DNA of 18,951 nt from UBA4660 sp002405435 (GTDB lineage: Bacteria; Bacteroidota; Bacteroidia; Flavobacteriales_D; Sanyastnellaceae), in NCBI GenBank assembly GCA_036747335.1, contig DAIOCL010000047.1, forward strand, positions 1-18,951. Reading direction: 5' to 3'. The translations under genes and the position numbers were made by a program. Positions 15,113-18,951 of this stretch are shown in pieces. Within the stretch, counting starts at the first letter, position 1. Each line of letters opens with the position of its first letter. A model generated the notes under the pieces. That model ran no database searches. It had not been told where the DNA came from and saw only the letters and a list, made by a program, of their open reading frames with translations.

Positions 15113-17470
15113 TCAACCATTTAGGCTGAATCGAAGCGATATGCCCGTGTTGATGTTCCAGGTGGGGAACGAGATGGACACCTTGGGCCGGGTAATCTGG
15201 TGGTCGTAGAAGAACCTCAGGGTGAGTTTGTCGCTCATGGCCATGTCTGCACTCGCTTTGATGCTCCAAAGCCGCTGGCCTGCCGTGGGCTGGTTGGTAC
15301 GTTCCACCATCCGGCGTACGAGGGTTACGTTGTCTCGCATGGTGACATCGGTGCGGAGGGTGATGGTAGTCTTGTCGAGCAGTTTGATGGGCAGCCTGCT
15401 GCCTTTTTTGCGGCCGAAGGGATTGGGTACTTCCGTGAGTTTATAGCCAATGCCGAGGATGACGGAGTTGCTCTTGGTTTCTGTAATCTGGTAGTTGGCC
15501 AGTCCGAGGGCCACGGTGCGGTCGCGTTTAAATTCCAGTTTGAGCTGAGGATCATTGTTTTTGCCCGTTTTAATAGTCATGTCGAGGCCAAGCGGTGTAA
15601 TCTGCTCACTGATGGTGACAGTGCTGATCTGGCGCTCAGGAATCCAGTTGGGATTTTCGCTTTGGTCCAGCGCACTGGGCAATCCCTCAGTGTTTTCCGT
15701 ATAGTTCAGGTTGCGCACGTAGCTGGTCGTGAGTGTGGAGCGGTACTGGTGGTTGAGGTTAAACTGTTTGAAGTACTTTTTGATGGACGGGATCTTGGTC
15801 AGTCCGTCATAGGTGGCCTTCCAGTTTGGCTGCACCTTGGTGCCAAAGGGATCCAGTGATACTTCGTTCATGGATTTGCCTGTATAGGCGGCAATGAATG
15901 CCGGAATAACAACATCCTGCGAGGTGGGCCCCCAACCCTGAAAGAAGCCATTGGGCAGCGGTTCATCGAGCGTGTAGGTAGCCGCATTCATCCGCGCGCT
16001 GGCATCCAGCCGATAGAGCAAAAAGGTTTCAAAAGTCTCAGAGGTCCAGCCGTTGTCGGGTTCATCCTTCACAAAGGCGGTCGGCCAGGTGACCACACTC
16101 ACGGTGATATTCCCGGTTTCCATCGGTGAATCGAATGAATAGGCCTGCAAATCGTCATCGAAGCGGAAAAAACTGTTTTGGTTTCGTGCTTCCTGACGGT
16201 TGGCGCTCAGTTCGATTTTTAGGTTTTTGATCGGTTCGAGGTTAATCTTATAGTTCCAGGTTTCAGAGAAGGTTTCCGTGTATTGCTGGTTGAGGTTGGG
16301 TTGAATGACCAGGTATCCGCGTTCGGCTGCATCCAGCGCGTAGTTGGTGGCGGCTTCATTACCCCATAGATCGGTATTCTGCTGTCCGAAAACAAAACCC
16401 CAGCCCGGTGCATCGAAATTTTCGTCCATGCCGACCATGCGGGTTGAGCGCGCATAACCGGGCAACAAGATACCTTCATTGCGGGTGTAAGATCCGCTGG
16501 CGTTGCGCAGCATCATCAGGAAGCGCAGGGTGAGGTGAAGGGGGTTAACCGCTTCTTTTTTCTTCTTTTCGTCTTCGTCTTTTCCGAAGCCGTCTTTGGT
16601 GGTCGGATCTACTTTGCCTTCTTTTTTCTTGTCGTCTTTTTTTCCTTTGCCGGTATTGATCTGTTTGAGCAGCGGAACCTTGTTGTAGAGGGTCTCGAAA
16701 TTGGCCTGGGTGTTAAATTGGATGTTTCTCGAATTTTGAATGGTATTGCCGAGGGTATCCTGCGTGAAGGGCGCTCGGTCCCACCGGTATGTGGCCGCAT
16801 ACCGCGCATCACCGCTGAGGAAGTCGATTATCGGAAACTTGTCGAAGGGTAATTTGTAATTGAGGCTGGCGTTTTGGCTGAAGTTGGTGGTGGTTCCCCA
16901 GTCGCGGATATTCCCCCACACGGTATCCCGGTAGGCTTCATACCACTGCACGTCGTTGCGGTCGATAAGTCCCTGAGGCTCCATCACCAGGCCCATGTTG
17001 TTGGCGGTGTAATCAAATTTGAGGCTTTTTGTAATGTCGTATTTGAAGTTGTAGCCGCGTGTCCAGTTCCACGATTTCAGCACCTGGGTGGTGATAAGCA
17101 TATCGCTGTACACACCAAAAAGTTCCAGCGTGTTGTTGCGAATCCGCTGTGTTTCGTACATACGGTCCATTTCTGTGGTGAAACCAACAGATTTGAAGGC
17201 CCATGGCGCGTAGAAATTGAATTCCTTCACCCACTTGAGTGCCTTGGTGTTTTTAATGAATCCGATTTTGGAGAAGGGTTTGATTTCCTTCGCCTTGTTG
17301 TTGTAGGTGTAGGCCAGCCCGCCCTTGTACCGTTTGTTCAACCGCCAGTCGAAGTCGATATTGCTTCGGTATTCTTCGTTGTAGGAATAGTTGAGCGTAA
17401 AGTTGCTCACATCCCATGGATAGGATTTGTCGCCGCCGCCTTTATCGCCGCCACCGCCGCCGGGTTTCAT
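15113..17470 (-). CDS. sprA: SprA, type IX secretion translocon: C-terminal part downstream of an in-frame TAG
   Basis: 785 residues from ATG 17470, in the same frame as the upstream SprA fragment. SprA (Sov in Porphyromonas) is the very large outer-membrane barrel that conducts type IX cargo and is needed for gliding. Family stretches visible include YPWDVSNFTLNYSYNEEY soon after the start, NASGSYTRNEGILLPGY, FSETWNYKINLEPIKNLKIE, the GWGPTSQDVVIPAFIAAYTG plug-like stretch and the terminal barrel strand NINTGISLRFSL. It ends TGA with its own terminator. The start is preceded by an AGGA-like sequence, so reinitiation is conceivable, but this piece has no signal peptide and could not be exported alone. 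A Lys/Asp/Glu-rich loop (16535-16660) matches a charged loop seen in other SprA proteins. gcvH, often found downstream of sprA, is absent here. Confidence 0.93.
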   Translation of the reverse strand: MKPGGGGGDKGGGDKSYPWDVSNFTLNYSYNEEYRSNIDFDWRLNKRYKGGLAYTYNNKAKEIKPFSKIGFIKNTKALKWVKEFNFYAPWAFKSVGFTTEMDRMYETQRIRNNTLELFGVYSDMLITTQVLKSWNWTRGYNFKYDITKSLKFDYTANNMGLVMEPQGLIDRNDVQWYEAYRDTVWGNIRDWGTTTNFSQNASLNYKLPFDKFPIIDFLSGDARYAATYRWDRAPFTQDTLGNTIQNSRNIQFNTQANFETLYNKVPLLKQINTGKGKKDDKKKEGKVDPTTKDGFGKDEDEKKKKEAVNPLHLTLRFLMMLRNASGSYTRNEGILLPGYARSTRMVGMDENFDAPGWGFVFGQQNTDLWGNEAATNYALDAAERGYLVIQPNLNQQYTETFSETWNYKINLEPIKNLKIELSANRQEARNQNSFFRFDDDLQAYSFDSPMETGNITVSVVTWPTAFVKDEPDNGWTSETFETFLLYRLDASARMNAATYTLDEPLPNGFFQGWGPTSQDVVIPAFIAAYTGKSMNEVSLDPFGTKVQPNWKATYDGLTKIPSIKKYFKQFNLNHQYRSTLTTSYVRNLNYTENTEGLPSALDQSENPNWIPERQISTVTISEQITPLGLDMTIKTGKNNDPQLKLEFKRDRTVALGLANYQITETKSNSVILGIGYKLTEVPNPFGRKKGSRLPIKLLDKTTITLRTDVTMRDNVTLVRRMVERTNQPTAGQRLWSIKASADMAMSDKLTLRFFYDHQITRPKVSISFPTWNINTGISLRFSLNG

Positions 17471-17488
17471 TCCTGCTTTGCTTTCTTC

Positions 17489-17491
17489 CTA
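17489..17491 (-). other. In-frame TAG interrupting sprA
   Basis: The fragments on either side share the same frame (18937 minus 17470 is divisible by three). Only six sense codons separate the TAG from the ATG at 17470. It falls inside a Gly/Lys/Glu-rich linker, not in a folded strand. Sense codons one base away include CAG, AAG and GAG, all plausible in this linker. Confidence 0.9.
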
Positions 17492-18951
17492 GCCGTCGGG
17501 TTTATTTTCTTTTTCGCCCTTGCCGGTCCCTTCTTTTCCTTTTCCGCCTTCGCCGCCACCTCCTTTGGGGTCAATGCGTATTTGCGAGAAGTTGATGCTT
17601 CGTCGTTTGGTGAAGTCCTGTGATTTTTTCTTCAGGGGCCTGCTCAGGCTGGGTATATCGGCCATTTCCACGTCGGGCTGGAGTGGGCTAAACCTCGGCT
17701 GGTCAACACTTTCCGAATAACCGAGGTACATAGGCAACTGAACACCCCAGTTTTCCGGAAAAAACTTCCCCATCTGAAGTGTGCTGTTGGCGTCGAATCC
17801 CATCTTGGTGCTTTGCTGGCGTTCCTGAACCTTTTGTTCGAGGTTGCCCCATCCGGGTTTGGAGATATTACCGGCCACGGCGAAGGTGCCGAAGTCAGCC
17901 AGTGTAGCATTGAGTCGCGCCACGGCGGCCCATCCGCCCGTTTCATCAAACTCCGACAGGCGCAACTCGTTGACCCAGACAATGGCGCATTCGCTCGTGC
18001 CGTCATCTGCCGGATCCCAGGGGTTGTCGTCCTTATCCGGATTCCTAATACCCACCATCACGGTCATTACTTCAGCGAGGTTCGGATTTCCGCGAATGGA
18101 AAGCCGGGCATTACCCTCCTGGCGCGAGAATTCTACCTGTGTGTTCCAGTCGGCCGGACGGTGAAGGATTTTCAACTCCTGCAGCAACTTCAGTTCAATA
18201 TCAAAGTTGTTGGCTTCGGGCCATATCTCATCGTCATCACCCGAATACCAGGGGGTCACTTCGAGTGGCAATTCGTATTCGTAGTAATTCTGGTCATAGT
18301 CGGTACCCACACGCACGAAGCAGGTGATGTCTTTGTCTTGCAGGGCTGATTCGATACCCAGCGCTTCGGCGTGTGCAAACATTCTGAGCCGTTTGTACAG
18401 GCGCATGTCAAAATTGGTATTGCGGTAGGCTGCGCGGGCATCGCCGTCTTTGAGGTTGCAGACTTCCATGGAAAGCGCCTGCTCATTGAGGTTGCGCAGG
18501 TTGGCGCTTGCCACGTCCTGTTCCCTGATAATACCCGGCGGCACTACATAGTTTACCGGATCGCGGTTTCCGTTCTCTTCAATGTTGACCGCAGCGATGT
18601 TGAAGATGGTTTCCGGCTCGTCATCGGGTTCGGTTTCCTGGGGGCCCTCAAGGCTTTCGAGGTATTTGCGCCATTCGCCGCGCACCAGTTCGAGACGGGC
18701 AAACCTCAGGCAGACCGGTTCATTCCAGCCCTTGAGAAACATACGGATGTAGCGGATGGAGCGCAGGTCAGCGATGCCATTGACCACCTTGTCGGGCGAG
18801 CGCACAGGGATCTTAAACTGGTACCAGCGGATGGTGCGGGTTTCTCCGTTGGCGGTAGTCACATCCTTTTCTAACGAGTCGGTGAAAAAATAGGTGCCAA
18901 TGTTGCTTTCTCCAAGGTCGCACGGACTCAGGCTCACCTGGTAAAAGAAGA
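17489..18951 (-). CDS. sprA: SprA, type IX secretion translocon: middle part (5' end outside window)
   Basis: The frame is open to the right edge (…FFYQ precedes the first GTG at 18937), so the N-terminus of SprA lies outside. About 486 residues are visible. Family stretches include IADLRSIRYIRMFLKGW, the YVVPPGIIREQD segment, the EFSRQEGNARLSIRGNPN segment, CAIVWVNELRLSEFDETGGWA and the GFDANSTLQMGKFFPENW barrel strands. After RRSINFSQIRIDPKG the chain enters a Gly/Lys/Glu linker and meets the TAG. Together with the downstream fragment, about 1,280 residues of SprA are present, roughly the C-terminal half of a protein usually over 2,000 residues long. No other damage is visible on either side. 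Confidence 0.93.
   Translation of the reverse strand, partial: FFYQVSLSPCDLGESNIGTYFFTDSLEKDVTTANGETRTIRWYQFKIPVRSPDKVVNGIADLRSIRYIRMFLKGWNEPVCLRFARLELVRGEWRKYLESLEGPQETEPDDEPETIFNIAAVNIEENGNRDPVNYVVPPGIIREQDVASANLRNLNEQALSMEVCNLKDGDARAAYRNTNFDMRLYKRLRMFAHAEALGIESALQDKDITCFVRVGTDYDQNYYEYELPLEVTPWYSGDDDEIWPEANNFDIELKLLQELKILHRPADWNTQVEFSRQEGNARLSIRGNPNLAEVMTVMVGIRNPDKDDNPWDPADDGTSECAIVWVNELRLSEFDETGGWAAVARLNATLADFGTFAVAGNISKPGWGNLEQKVQERQQSTKMGFDANSTLQMGKFFPENWGVQLPMYLGYSESVDQPRFSPLQPDVEMADIPSLSRPLKKKSQDFTKRRSINFSQIRIDPKGGGGEGGKGKEGTGKGEKENKPDG

Noticed and set aside
17470..17491. A genuine two-gene, split-barrel SprA with reinitiation at 17470
   Set aside because: The downstream piece has no signal peptide, so it could not cross the inner membrane; kept only as a remote option.
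16874..17623. 249-codon plus-strand frame opposite sprA
   Set aside because: Antisense to unmistakable SprA sequence; its Phe/Val-rich tail merely mirrors the Gly/Lys/Glu linker.
1..18951. Reassignment of TAA and TAG to glutamine in this genome
   Set aside because: Other genes here end naturally at TAA (HYR-repeat gene, HMA, receptor, nadK, thioredoxin-fold gene) and at TAG (HYC_CC_PP gene) at the expected family lengths.

Overview
The window looks like a chromosomal segment of a Bacteroidota bacterium, probably an uncultured member of the Flavobacteriales or a related order. The evidence is a SprA gene (the type IX secretion translocon, restricted to this phylum), a TonB-dependent receptor with an N-terminal carboxypeptidase-regulatory-like domain next to HMA and HYC_CC_PP-type proteins, very large cysteine-rich secreted proteins with GCTDP-type repeats, and candidate promoters resembling the Bacteroidota TTG/TAnnTTTG pattern. 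There are no tRNAs, rRNAs, CRISPR arrays or insertion sequences, and no stretch above 300 bases lacks a gene.

Layout. (1) 1-2771, +: the 3' end of a giant secreted adhesin with eleven HYR-like repeats and a dockerin-like C-terminus. (2) 5982-2873, -: a three-gene metal-handling operon (HYC_CC_PP-type protein, HMA-domain protein, TonB-dependent receptor), converging with gene 1 on a shared terminator at about 2800. (3) 6185-8461, +: a secreted multidomain adhesin. (4) 8675-11728, +: a secreted subtilisin-like protease with long adhesive repeats, split by an in-frame TAA at 9047-9049. (5) 12928-11822, -: an enolase-superfamily dipeptide epimerase. (6) 13138-14013, +: NAD kinase. (7) 14833-14180, -: an exported thioredoxin-fold protein. 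(8) 18951-15113, -: the C-terminal half of SprA, split by an in-frame TAG at 17489-17491 and running off the right edge.

How it fits together. The three large plus-strand proteins are Sec-type exported surface proteins (the start of the first lies outside the window). None ends in a recognisable type IX sorting domain. All three end in the same ~57-60-residue module: two dockerin-like calcium loops with four cysteines at fixed places. They share a window with SprA, so an alternative surface-sorting or anchoring module is an attractive hypothesis. The metal operon looks like a capture-and-import unit, with copper the likeliest cargo by inference. nadK, the epimerase and the thioredoxin-fold gene are ordinary single housekeeping genes.

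The most unusual feature is that two otherwise well-preserved genes, the protease and sprA, each carry one premature stop with the same reading frame continuing on both sides. These may be true nonsense mutations, consensus errors or read-through sites; raw reads or homologous genomes would decide.
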